This document shows, piece by piece, positions 54,713 to 61,860 of a stretch of 64,000 nucleotides of DNA (position 1 is its first letter; each line of letters starts with the position of its first letter). The stretch lies in NCBI RefSeq assembly GCF_013623835.1, contig NZ_JABKDE010000010.1:62001-126000 (forward strand), in the 5' to 3' direction. This DNA is from Brevibacterium oceani (GTDB taxonomy: Bacteria; Actinomycetota; Actinomycetes; Actinomycetales; Brevibacteriaceae). The notes under the pieces are model-generated. The model was not told the DNA's origin. It did not search any database and was given only the letters and a program-made list of their open reading frames with translations. Both the position numbers and the translations under genes were made by a program.

Positions 54713-54797
54713 GGGGAACGGTCGTCATCGGTACTTGGAAGCCTCGGATCTGAACAGACCTCATGCTTGATAACTTTATCAAGGAGCCCCGTTCCCC
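54713..54797. promoter_or_regulatory. Nested inverted repeats upstream of the small stress gene
   Basis: GGGGAACGG (54713-54721) and CCGTTCCCC (54789-54797) flank a region that contains CTTGATAA-CT-TTATCAAG (54766-54783). The inner one is an 8-base inverted repeat in AT-rich DNA and looks like an operator for a dimeric regulator such as a MarR or TetR protein; the outer arms could form the terminator of the MFS gene. No such regulator gene is next to it. Confidence 0.45.
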
Positions 54798-54921
54798 TCG
54801 ATGGCGAACTATTCCGATGTTTATTTCGTAAGCTAAGCTAATGAAATGACGGGCGATGCAACGGTGGCACACCAGTGACGCACCCGTCAGTCACGTGACC
54901 CTCACGTGCGGAAGGAGCACC

Positions 54922-55170
54922 ATGACCAGGAACAGAGACGACGAGTCAGCGGCAGAATCCGCAGCGAGAGACGCCGCAGCCAAGCTCGACGAGGCGACCG
55001 AGAAGATCGGCGGAACCTCGAACGTGGATTCCGGAGTCGAGGTCGGCTACACAGAAGACGACAGCGACGAGCGCCTGCAGGGAGTGGCCGACGAGATCGG
55101 TGTGACCCTGCACCGCAACCCCGACGGTTCACACACAGCGGTCGAAGAATCGCAATCCGGCCTCGACTGA
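54922..55170 (+). CDS. 82-residue domain protein related to the fused N-terminus of the 56.6 kb gene
   Basis: A polar protein with an Ala/Glu/Lys helix (SAARDAAAKLDEATEKIGG) and a conserved tail (EVGYTEDD, GVTLHRNPDGSHTAVEES). The same features form residues 1-80 of the longer protein at 56579. GAAGGAG precedes the ATG. It is followed after 114 bases by a PNPOx-fold gene that corresponds to the rest of the fusion. Its function is unknown; it may work with the PNPOx partner. Confidence 0.8.
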   Translation: MTRNRDDESAAESAARDAAAKLDEATEKIGGTSNVDSGVEVGYTEDDSDERLQGVADEIGVTLHRNPDGSHTAVEESQSGLD

Positions 55171-55284
55171 TTCACGGCGCCGGCTCTGAGCCACAGCGCC
55201 AGACGTGGACCACGGCAACCGCCCTGAACCACGACACCCAGCACGATCCCCACACTCCACTCAACCCCTCGATGGGAGAGCACC

Positions 55285-55773
55285 ATGAGCAACGACCAGA
55301 AGAATCTCGAACTCGACGATGTCGTCACCATCCTCAACGACAGCAGAATCGTCATGCTCACCACAGCCCTCAATGACGGCAAGCTGCTCGCGCACCCGAT
55401 GGTGCCGCAGCAGGTCACCGCGGACGCCGACGTCTGGTTCTTCCTCGGACTGCACGGAGACCAGGCGACCGCCCTGCGGACGAATCCGTACGTCAACATC
55501 ACCGTCGCCGAGGCGGGAAATTGGCTTTCGGTCGCAGGTCGCGTCGAATTCGTCGACGACCGGGCCAAGATCGACGAACTCTGGGACGATTCCGTCGCCG
55601 CGTGGTTCGATCAGGGACGCAATGACCCGAACCTCGGCCTCATCAAGGTCACGAGCGACTCCGCGCAGCACTGGGGTCTCACCGGCGGGAAGCTCTCGGC
55701 CATGGCTCAGATCGTCAAGTCCAAGGTGACCGGTCAGCGCACCGGCGGCGGAACCGACACCACCGAACTCTGA
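55285..55773 (+). CDS. Pyridoxamine 5'-phosphate oxidase-fold protein (general stress type)
   Basis: The 162-residue split-barrel protein contains DVWFFLGLHGDQ, GNWLSVAGRVEFVDDRAKIDELW and SAQHWGL, the pattern of flavin-binding general stress protein 26 relatives. It is matched by the C-terminal part of the fused protein at 56579. It follows the 82-residue gene in the same direction with a 114-base gap. It may bind FMN, but no catalytic activity can be assigned. Confidence 0.88.
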   Translation: MSNDQKNLELDDVVTILNDSRIVMLTTALNDGKLLAHPMVPQQVTADADVWFFLGLHGDQATALRTNPYVNITVAEAGNWLSVAGRVEFVDDRAKIDELWDDSVAAWFDQGRNDPNLGLIKVTSDSAQHWGLTGGKLSAMAQIVKSKVTGQRTGGGTDTTEL

Positions 55774-55938
55774 CGCCGTCGGCTCGGCCCAGAGCTCAAA
55801 GGCGACAGCACACAGACGAGCGCCGGGCTGCATATCCGCAACCCGGCGCTCGCCGCTTTATCAAGAGTTTCTTGCTGAGAGTGCGCGTCCTCAATCGCGC
55901 ACCGTCACCGGCCCGAGGCTGTCACCGGCCCGAGGTCC

Positions 55939-56268
55939 TCACTTGACCCAGGGCTCTTCGCCGGTCTCGGAGACGATGGGTTTGCCGTTGTCGAGGTTCC
56001 AGGCTCCCATACCGCCTTCGACGTTGAATGCATCGAAGCCGTTCTGGTTCAGCCAGGCCACGGCGCGGTTCGACCGACCGCCGGTGCGGCATATGACGTA
56101 CATGTCGTCATCGAGGGGCAGATCGTCGAGGCGGCCCGGCAGCTCACCGAGTGGAACGTGGAAGGCGCCCTCGATGTGGCCGGCCTCCCACTCATCGTCC
56201 TCACGGACATCGACGATCGTGGCGCCGTCGGGGATGTCGTTGACAGTGACATTGGCTTCTTCATCCAT
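55939..56268 (-). CDS. Rhodanese-like domain protein
   Basis: A single rhodanese domain of 109 residues: DVREDDEWEAGHIEGAFHVPL, then the active loop CRTGGR with Cys60. Such proteins carry sulfur as a persulfide on the Cys. It starts at ATG 56268; a longer frame to 56685 is not supported. It lies between the two PNPOx loci on the opposite strand. Confidence 0.92.
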   Translation of the reverse strand: MDEEANVTVNDIPDGATIVDVREDDEWEAGHIEGAFHVPLGELPGRLDDLPLDDDMYVICRTGGRSNRAVAWLNQNGFDAFNVEGGMGAWNLDNGKPIVSETGEEPWVK

Positions 56269-56578
56269 GTCCTCAGTGTAGGCAGGTGACTGAGGTGCTC
56301 GCACCTGCTCGAAGATTCCGAAACCGAACACGCCGGCACCCGTGTTCGCGACCGTGTCCACATCTGTGTGCGCAGTCCGCACGGCTCCGGATCTCAGACG
56401 TCTCGGTCCCAATTCCAAGAGGGCTGTTGCTGTCCCAAGGGGGCTGTTGCCGTCCGGAGAGCCGTGTGAGAATGACCGTGCAGGCGTTGATGCGCCAGCC
56501 GACCACGGCCCGGGTGAACGGGACACGGCTCGCGTGAACGACTGCAGCGCCAGGAACCGTCTGCGAAGGGAAATGGTC
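56269..56578. other. 310-base gap without a gene
   Basis: Nothing coding was seen. The segment should contain the divergent promoters of the rhodanese and fused PNPOx genes. A direct repeat of AAGGGGGCTGTTGC / AGAGGGCTGTTGC lies near 56417-56452. Confidence 0.4.
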
Positions 56579-57454
56579 ATGAGCAACAGAGACAAGAGTG
56601 ACGAGTCACCGGCCGAGGAGAAGGCTCGTGACGTCGCAGCGAAACTGGACGAGACTGCCGAGCCGCTGGCCGGGACGTCGGACATGGATCCTCACGCCGA
56701 GGTCGGCTATACCGAGCGGAACGTCGAGGCACGTGCTCAGAATGCCGCCGAGCAAGAAGGTGTGACTCTGCGCCGCAACCCCGATGGCTCGCACACGGCG
56801 ACCGACGAATCACGGGCCGCCGGGACGACTCCGAATCCGGAATCGACTGCTTCCGGAGCCGCCACCCGCACGTCCGCCGGCTTCGATTCCCCAGCGGACG
56901 ACACCTCCGCAACCGACGACACGGAAGCCGGCCAGGTCTCCGCCGCAGGTGACGGTCAGAGGCCCGCAGGCAAGGCGGCGACGGATGAACTCGACCGGGC
57001 CGATGTCGTCAAGATCCTGCGCGGCAGCGATTCGGTCATGCTCGCCACCGCACTGGCCGACGGCACGATCCTCGCCCACCCGATGGCTCCTCAGGAGGTC
57101 ACCGAGGACGCCGATGTCTGGTTCTTCCTCGCCCTCGACGGCGACCAGACGAAGGCGCTGCGGACGAATCCCGAAGTCAATATCAGCTTCGCCGAGGCAG
57201 GCAACTGGCTCTCCGTCGCCGGGCGCGTCGAGTTCGTCGACGACCAGGCCAAGGTCGACGAGCTGTGGTCGGATTCCGCTCAGGCGTGGTTCGATGACCG
57301 CCGGGACCCGAATCTCGGGCTGATCAAGATCGTCACACACTCCGCCCAGCACTGGGGCCTGCCCGGAGGGAAGGCCTCCGGCCTGTTCCAGATGGTCAAG
57401 TCCAAGATCACCGGCGACCGACCTGCCGGCGGCACTCAGACCACGGAGCTGTGA
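56579..57454 (+). CDS. Fused small-domain / PNPOx-fold protein
   Basis: The first 80 residues (ARDVAAKLDETAEPLAGTS, EVGYTERN, GVTLRRNPDGSHTATDES) match the free 82-residue protein at 54922. A Ser/Thr/Ala-rich linker of about 65 residues follows, then a PNPOx split barrel (DVWFFLALDGDQTKALRTN, GNWLSVAGRVEFVDDQ, SAQHWGLPGGK) that matches the gene at 55285 through to its last residues. It is 291 residues from ATG 56579, with GAAGGGAA 7 bases upstream. The fusion implies the two separate proteins interact. It is the stronger candidate for the ancestral or derived single-chain form. Confidence 0.88.
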   Translation: MSNRDKSDESPAEEKARDVAAKLDETAEPLAGTSDMDPHAEVGYTERNVEARAQNAAEQEGVTLRRNPDGSHTATDESRAAGTTPNPESTASGAATRTSAGFDSPADDTSATDDTEAGQVSAAGDGQRPAGKAATDELDRADVVKILRGSDSVMLATALADGTILAHPMAPQEVTEDADVWFFLALDGDQTKALRTNPEVNISFAEAGNWLSVAGRVEFVDDQAKVDELWSDSAQAWFDDRRDPNLGLIKIVTHSAQHWGLPGGKASGLFQMVKSKITGDRPAGGTQTTEL

Positions 57455-57650
57455 GCCGGCACGAGGCATCCGAGCGTCATCTGAGTGCCGAGTTGCATCA
57501 GACGCCTGCCATGGCCGCGGTTGCGCTGGACCACGCAACTGTGGAACGGGCTCGCCGAAGAGGCTATTCTCTCTTCTAGGCAGGACCGCCGCAGAGCCTC
57601 GCGGTGTCGCGCAGAGTCGCTCGGCATCTTCTTATGACGAAGGGATCCCC

Positions 57651-57941
57651 ATGTCGTTCCAGGCCTACCTCGACACCATCGAAGACAAAACCGGGCTCAC
57701 CCCGCGCCAGTTCATCGGCCTCGCCGAGGAGAAGGGATACGACGCCGACTCTGTCAAAGCCGGCGTCGTCCTTGAGTGGCTCAAGACCGACTACGGTCTG
57801 GGCCGCGGGCACGCAATGGCACTTGTCCATGTCATCAAGAAGGGCCCGCAGATCGATGCCAAACACGTCGGCTCCGGCGGCACACACAATGACGACTCCG
57901 ATGTGCTCTGGCTCGACGGCAAAGCGAGCAGACCGGCATGA
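57651..57941 (+). CDS. DUF4287 domain-containing protein
   Basis: A 96-residue protein with the DUF4287 pattern: FQAYLDTIEDKTGLTPRQF, YDADSVKAGVVLEWLKTDYGLGRGHAMALVHVI. The family is a small helical domain of unknown function, often encoded near DUF1801/DUF5655-type stress proteins. ATG 57651 has GAAGGGAT upstream. Its stop overlaps the cupin start (ATGA). Confidence 0.9.
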   Translation: MSFQAYLDTIEDKTGLTPRQFIGLAEEKGYDADSVKAGVVLEWLKTDYGLGRGHAMALVHVIKKGPQIDAKHVGSGGTHNDDSDVLWLDGKASRPA

Positions 57942-58282
57942 TCACCGTCACCCAACGCTCCGAGCTTCTGCTGCTCGGATCGCCGACGGCCAAGTTCATC
58001 GGTTCCGAGCATGGGGCTGACGTCTCGTTCTTCTGGGTCGACACCGCACCAGGAAAGGGCCCCGATCTGCACTGGCATCCCTATACGGAGACATGGATCG
58101 TTTTGTCCGGACATGTGCGCATCGACGTCGATGACGAAACTGTCACTGCCGAGACTGGCGCCGTCGTCACCGTCGGAGCAGAAACGGTCCACCGCTTCCG
58201 CAACATCGGAACCGAGAATCTCAAGATGGTGTGCATCCACGCTTCACCCGAGATCATCCAGGAGTTCGTCGCTGCGGGCTGA
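57938..58282 (+). CDS. Cupin domain-containing protein
   Basis: The 114-residue single-domain cupin has the two metal-binding motifs: PDLHWHPYTETWIVLSGHVRI and AGAVVTVGAETVHRFRN. It is probably a metal-dependent small-molecule enzyme or sensor; the ligand is unknown. It is coupled to the DUF4287 gene by ATGA overlap. Confidence 0.9.
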   Translation: MITVTQRSELLLLGSPTAKFIGSEHGADVSFFWVDTAPGKGPDLHWHPYTETWIVLSGHVRIDVDDETVTAETGAVVTVGAETVHRFRNIGTENLKMVCIHASPEIIQEFVAAG

Positions 58283-58344
58283 CCAGGTCGGTTTCGCGCC
58301 CGCCCATCCGACCCGGTCGCCTCGGCGAGGATTAGCATGGAGGC

Positions 58345-59670
58345 ATGAGCAAGTCGATCGTCATCATCGGTGGGGGATTGGCCGGGACCACGACGGCGCG
58401 GGAGCTGAACGCGCGCGGGCAGGCGGTCACCATCATCGATCCGCGGGCAGGTGAGACGTGCGAGCGCCCGCCCCTGTCGAAGCACCTCTTCGACGGTGCC
58501 CGCCACCACCTGCCTTACCACCTCGAATCGACCGAGCACATCACCTTCGTCCGTGATTGGGCAGAGGACATCACCCTCGCCGAGGCGGCTGCGGACTCCC
58601 GCTACACCGCGGAGACCCAGCGGCACCCCCATACGCTCGCCGGCCATCACACGACTGGGGGCACCGTCCATCTTTCGTCGGGGGAGTCCATCGACTTCAC
58701 TCACTGCATCCTCGCCACCGGGATGGAGGCCAACCGCCCGCAGATCCCGAACTATCCGGACGCGCTGCCGGTGTACGACCTCGGCGATGCCGACTGGATC
58801 CTCGACCGGGTGGAGCAGGCCACGCAGCCGCTCAACATCGGGGTTCTCGGCTCCGGATATCTCGGAATGGAGGTCGCCACCTCGGCGGTCGCCGCCGGAC
58901 ATCAGGCCACCGTCTACCTGCGCGGGGACGAACCCCTGCGCAGACAGCTCTCCGCTCCGGTCCGGCAGGCTTTGCTCGAAAAGCACAAGGCCGCAGGTGT
59001 CGAATTCGTCACGCACACCTCGAGCCCCGACGACATTCCCGCAGATGTTCATGATCTGTTCATCACCAGCGTCGGTGCCCGACCCCGGCTCATCCCCATC
59101 GACGGCGACCGACCCGCCGAGGCGTGGGATGTCGATGAGAGCTTGGCAACATCTCACCCTGGCATCTTCGCCGCCGGCGACTGCGCCATCGTGACCGCCG
59201 GTCCCTATGCTCTCGATCACCCATGGGCCTGCGAACCGGTGGCCGAAAGCCACGGTCAGTTCCTCGCTGAACTGCTCGCCGACACGATGGCCGACAGCCC
59301 CGCCGAGGTGGCCGACAGTGACGCCGACACCGCCGTCAGTGGCGCCGAGAGTACGACAGAGATGCGCGCCACAACCTGGTCAGACGTCCCCTGGCACTGG
59401 AGCCTCCAAGGCCCGGAGAAGGTCTTCACTGCAGGCATGACCAGCCCCGATGCCACCGACACGATCATCCGGCATGACCCGTCCGGGGCGAAGTTCCAGG
59501 TCTTCCACTTCGACGGTTCGGACCCGGAGTCGAAGCTCATCGGCGTCGAAACGCTCAATTGGCCGCCGATGCAGGCCGCCGCCAGGCGAGTTCTCGGCGG
59601 TAGCCACATCCCAACTCGGGCTCAGATCGATGACCCCGATTTCGACTTCAAGGCTCACAGCCGACTGTGA
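58345..59670 (+). CDS. FAD-dependent NAD(P)H-ferredoxin reductase-type oxidoreductase
   Basis: The 441-residue protein has an N-terminal FAD motif (VIIGGGLAGTTTARELNARG), a substrate-free PPLSKHLF motif, an NAD(P)H motif (IGVLGSGYLGMEVATSA) and the second FAD motif (GIFAAGDCAIV). The C-terminal dimerisation domain is present after a Ser/Ala/Asp-rich insert (near residues 310-340) and ends WPPMQAAARRVLGG. Such enzymes pass electrons from NAD(P)H to a ferredoxin for a monooxygenase; neither is adjacent. It lies 62 bases after the cupin gene. Confidence 0.9.
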   Translation: MSKSIVIIGGGLAGTTTARELNARGQAVTIIDPRAGETCERPPLSKHLFDGARHHLPYHLESTEHITFVRDWAEDITLAEAAADSRYTAETQRHPHTLAGHHTTGGTVHLSSGESIDFTHCILATGMEANRPQIPNYPDALPVYDLGDADWILDRVEQATQPLNIGVLGSGYLGMEVATSAVAAGHQATVYLRGDEPLRRQLSAPVRQALLEKHKAAGVEFVTHTSSPDDIPADVHDLFITSVGARPRLIPIDGDRPAEAWDVDESLATSHPGIFAAGDCAIVTAGPYALDHPWACEPVAESHGQFLAELLADTMADSPAEVADSDADTAVSGAESTTEMRATTWSDVPWHWSLQGPEKVFTAGMTSPDATDTIIRHDPSGAKFQVFHFDGSDPESKLIGVETLNWPPMQAAARRVLGGSHIPTRAQIDDPDFDFKAHSRL

Positions 59671-59743
59671 GTCTGCGCTAGTCTCATCACGTAGACTTTT
59701 CATCTGTTCAATCCCCAGTCGCCGACGAGAGAATCTTCTGTTC

Positions 59744-60601
59744 ATGGATATGGCCAGGCTTGCTGCCGAGCACGGACTTGAGAGAGTTGGTGGACGGCCG
59801 TCGTTGCCCGAGTACGTCAAACAGCTTCTCAACCGAAGCGACTTCACGTACACGCTGGCGAAGTACCGGATGCAGTCCGAGAACGAGCGCAATCGCCTCG
59901 GCATGCTGTGGGTGTTGCTACGCCCAGGATTCTCTGCCCTCATCTACGGCACGGTGTTCGGTTACATCATGAAAGGCGCCTCCGCACGCCCCGATGACTT
60001 CGCGCCCTTCGTCATCATCGGCGTATTCGTTCTAGAGTTCTTCAACACCTCGATGAACGGCGGCGCGAAGTCGATCATCTCGAATGCCTCACTCGTCCAA
60101 TCGCTGCCGTTCCCGCGCATTGTTCTGCCTATTGCCAAAGTATTCCAGAACCTGCTCGACTTCATCCCCACTTTTATCTTCATGGCGCTGTTGGTCATCT
60201 TGTTCGGTGCACGGCCAGGCTGGGACTGGTTCCTCTTCATTCCGCTGGTGTTCCTGTTCTGGGTCTTCAACCAGGGAGTGGCGTTCATCTTCGCCCGCGC
60301 GACGGTCCACTTCCGGGACCTGTCGCAGGTCACCCCATTCATCTCCCGAATGATCTTCTACACCTCGGGCGTCTTCTTCGACCTCAAAGTCATGATCGAC
60401 AAGATTAACCCTGCACTTCAGCCCTTCGCTGATTGGCAGCCCATCAACAATGTGCTGTCCATCGCTCGCGGCATCCTCATGAAGGACGGAGTCGTTCCCT
60501 ACGACTACTTCTGGCACCTGGCCATCTGGGCATTCGGCATCTTCATCATCGGCTTCGTGTTCTTCTGGCAGGCCGAGGAAAGGTTCGGGCGTGATGAGTG
60601 A
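59744..60601 (+). CDS. Polysaccharide ABC exporter permease (Wzm/TagG/RfbD type)
   Basis: This is a 285-residue ABC-2 permease with six membrane helices. Family features are YRMQSENERNRLGMLWVLLRPGFSAL, the SLVQSLPFPRIVLPIAKVFQNL segment, and ISRMIFYTSGVFFDL. It makes the membrane channel for lipid-linked glycan export; its ATPase follows with an 8-base overlap. Size and pairing resemble the galactan exporter of mycobacteria (RfbD/RfbE), but the glycan is not known and no glycosyltransferase gene is adjacent. Confidence 0.88.
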   Translation: MDMARLAAEHGLERVGGRPSLPEYVKQLLNRSDFTYTLAKYRMQSENERNRLGMLWVLLRPGFSALIYGTVFGYIMKGASARPDDFAPFVIIGVFVLEFFNTSMNGGAKSIISNASLVQSLPFPRIVLPIAKVFQNLLDFIPTFIFMALLVILFGARPGWDWFLFIPLVFLFWVFNQGVAFIFARATVHFRDLSQVTPFISRMIFYTSGVFFDLKVMIDKINPALQPFADWQPINNVLSIARGILMKDGVVPYDYFWHLAIWAFGIFIIGFVFFWQAEERFGRDE

Positions 60602-61412
60602 CGAGAATTCTTTCGACACCGGCAGCCTCCCCGAGGTGACCCGGAACAACCCGCCCGTCGTCGTCTGCGACAACGTCCACGTCCGCTACAAGACCCTGGC
60701 CACGGGCAAGAAGCTCAAGCTGGGCAGCAAAGACGTGATGACGCGAAAGCGGGAGCTGAGGGAAGTCCACGCCCTCAAAGGCATCAGCTTCGTCGCTCAC
60801 AAGAACGAATCGATCGGCATCATCGGCAGCAACGGCTCCGGCAAGTCCACGCTCATGCGGTCGATCACCGGGCTGACTCCGACCTCCGAGGGCGCGATCT
60901 ATGCGACGTCACGGCCGAACCTCCTCGGCGTCGGTGCCGCGCTGATCCCGGACCTCTCCGGTGCTCGCAACATCGTTCTCGGTTCTCTGGCATTGGGACT
61001 CACCCACGACGAGATCGACGCGAAGTTCAATGACATCGTCGAGTTCACCGGTCTTGAGGATTTCATCGATCTGCCGATGCGCACGTACTCATCGGGTATG
61101 TCCCAGCGTCTGAAGTTCGCGATCGCGACCTCGGTGCAGCATGAGATCCTCATCGTCGACGAGGCGCTCAACGTCGGTGACAAGAAGTTCCGTGACCGTT
61201 CCGAAGGCCGTATCCGCGCCATCCGTGAGAACGCCGGTACCGTCTTCCTCGTCTCGCACTCGATGCGCACGATCAAGGACACGTGCAACCGTGCGCTGTG
61301 GATCGAGAAGGGCGAACTGATCGCCGACGGTCCGGCGCTTGAAGTGATTCGGAAGTACCAGGCCTTCACCAAGGCCGAGAAGGCGAAGGAAACCGAGGAA
61401 GAGCCGGGCTGA
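60594..61412 (+). CDS. Polysaccharide ABC exporter ATP-binding protein (Wzt/TagH type)
   Basis: Walker A is IGSNGSGKST, the signature is YSSGMSQRLKFAIAT, Walker B is ILIVDEALNVG, and the switch His is in FLVSHSMRTI. It is 272 residues, lacking the C-terminal carbohydrate-binding domain of E. coli O9-type Wzt, so it probably needs no glycan terminal tag. It overlaps the permease gene and forms the exporter with it. Confidence 0.94.
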   Translation: MSDENSFDTGSLPEVTRNNPPVVVCDNVHVRYKTLATGKKLKLGSKDVMTRKRELREVHALKGISFVAHKNESIGIIGSNGSGKSTLMRSITGLTPTSEGAIYATSRPNLLGVGAALIPDLSGARNIVLGSLALGLTHDEIDAKFNDIVEFTGLEDFIDLPMRTYSSGMSQRLKFAIATSVQHEILIVDEALNVGDKKFRDRSEGRIRAIRENAGTVFLVSHSMRTIKDTCNRALWIEKGELIADGPALEVIRKYQAFTKAEKAKETEEEPG

Positions 61413-61462
61413 GGCATCGCACCCCCTAGCCGATATACGGCTCGCTCGGTACATTCGACCGC

Positions 61463-61807
61463 ATGGACAACAGTTCACGCGAACCGATCGAGTCACGTCG
61501 TATCAGTGATCAGCCTGCGCTGCGCAGCTCGTCGGGCACCATCTGGATCGTGGCAGGTGGGATCTTCCTCATCGTCGTCGGCAGTGTGCTCACGGCGATC
61601 ATCGTCACCGGCAGCACGGCGGTGCCCACAGCGATCACCACGATCGTCATAGCGGGAGTGCTCTACCTGATCCTGCTCATCGCCCGCTTCGTCTTTCGAC
61701 CGGGCCGAGTGCGTCTGTGGGTCATGGCCGGTGCAATGATCGGCATGGCCGTAGCCTCGCTCATCGGACTCGTCCTCTGTGTGGGCGCTGCCGCAAGCGG
61801 GGCTTGA
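61463..61807 (+). CDS. Small integral membrane protein, unknown function
   Basis: The 114-residue protein has a polar N-terminus (about 25 residues) and three membrane helices (IWIVAGGIFLIVVGSVLTAII, ITTIVIAGVLYLILLIARFV, VMAGAMIGMAVASLIGLVL). It lies 50 bases after the ABC ATPase gene and may be in the same transcript. No family is recognised. Confidence 0.75.
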   Translation: MDNSSREPIESRRISDQPALRSSSGTIWIVAGGIFLIVVGSVLTAIIVTGSTAVPTAITTIVIAGVLYLILLIARFVFRPGRVRLWVMAGAMIGMAVASLIGLVLCVGAAASGA

Positions 61808-61860
61808 AGTCGCTCAGATGAGCCGGGAAGTGTGCTCGAGCGCACGAGTCGGCTCTGTCA

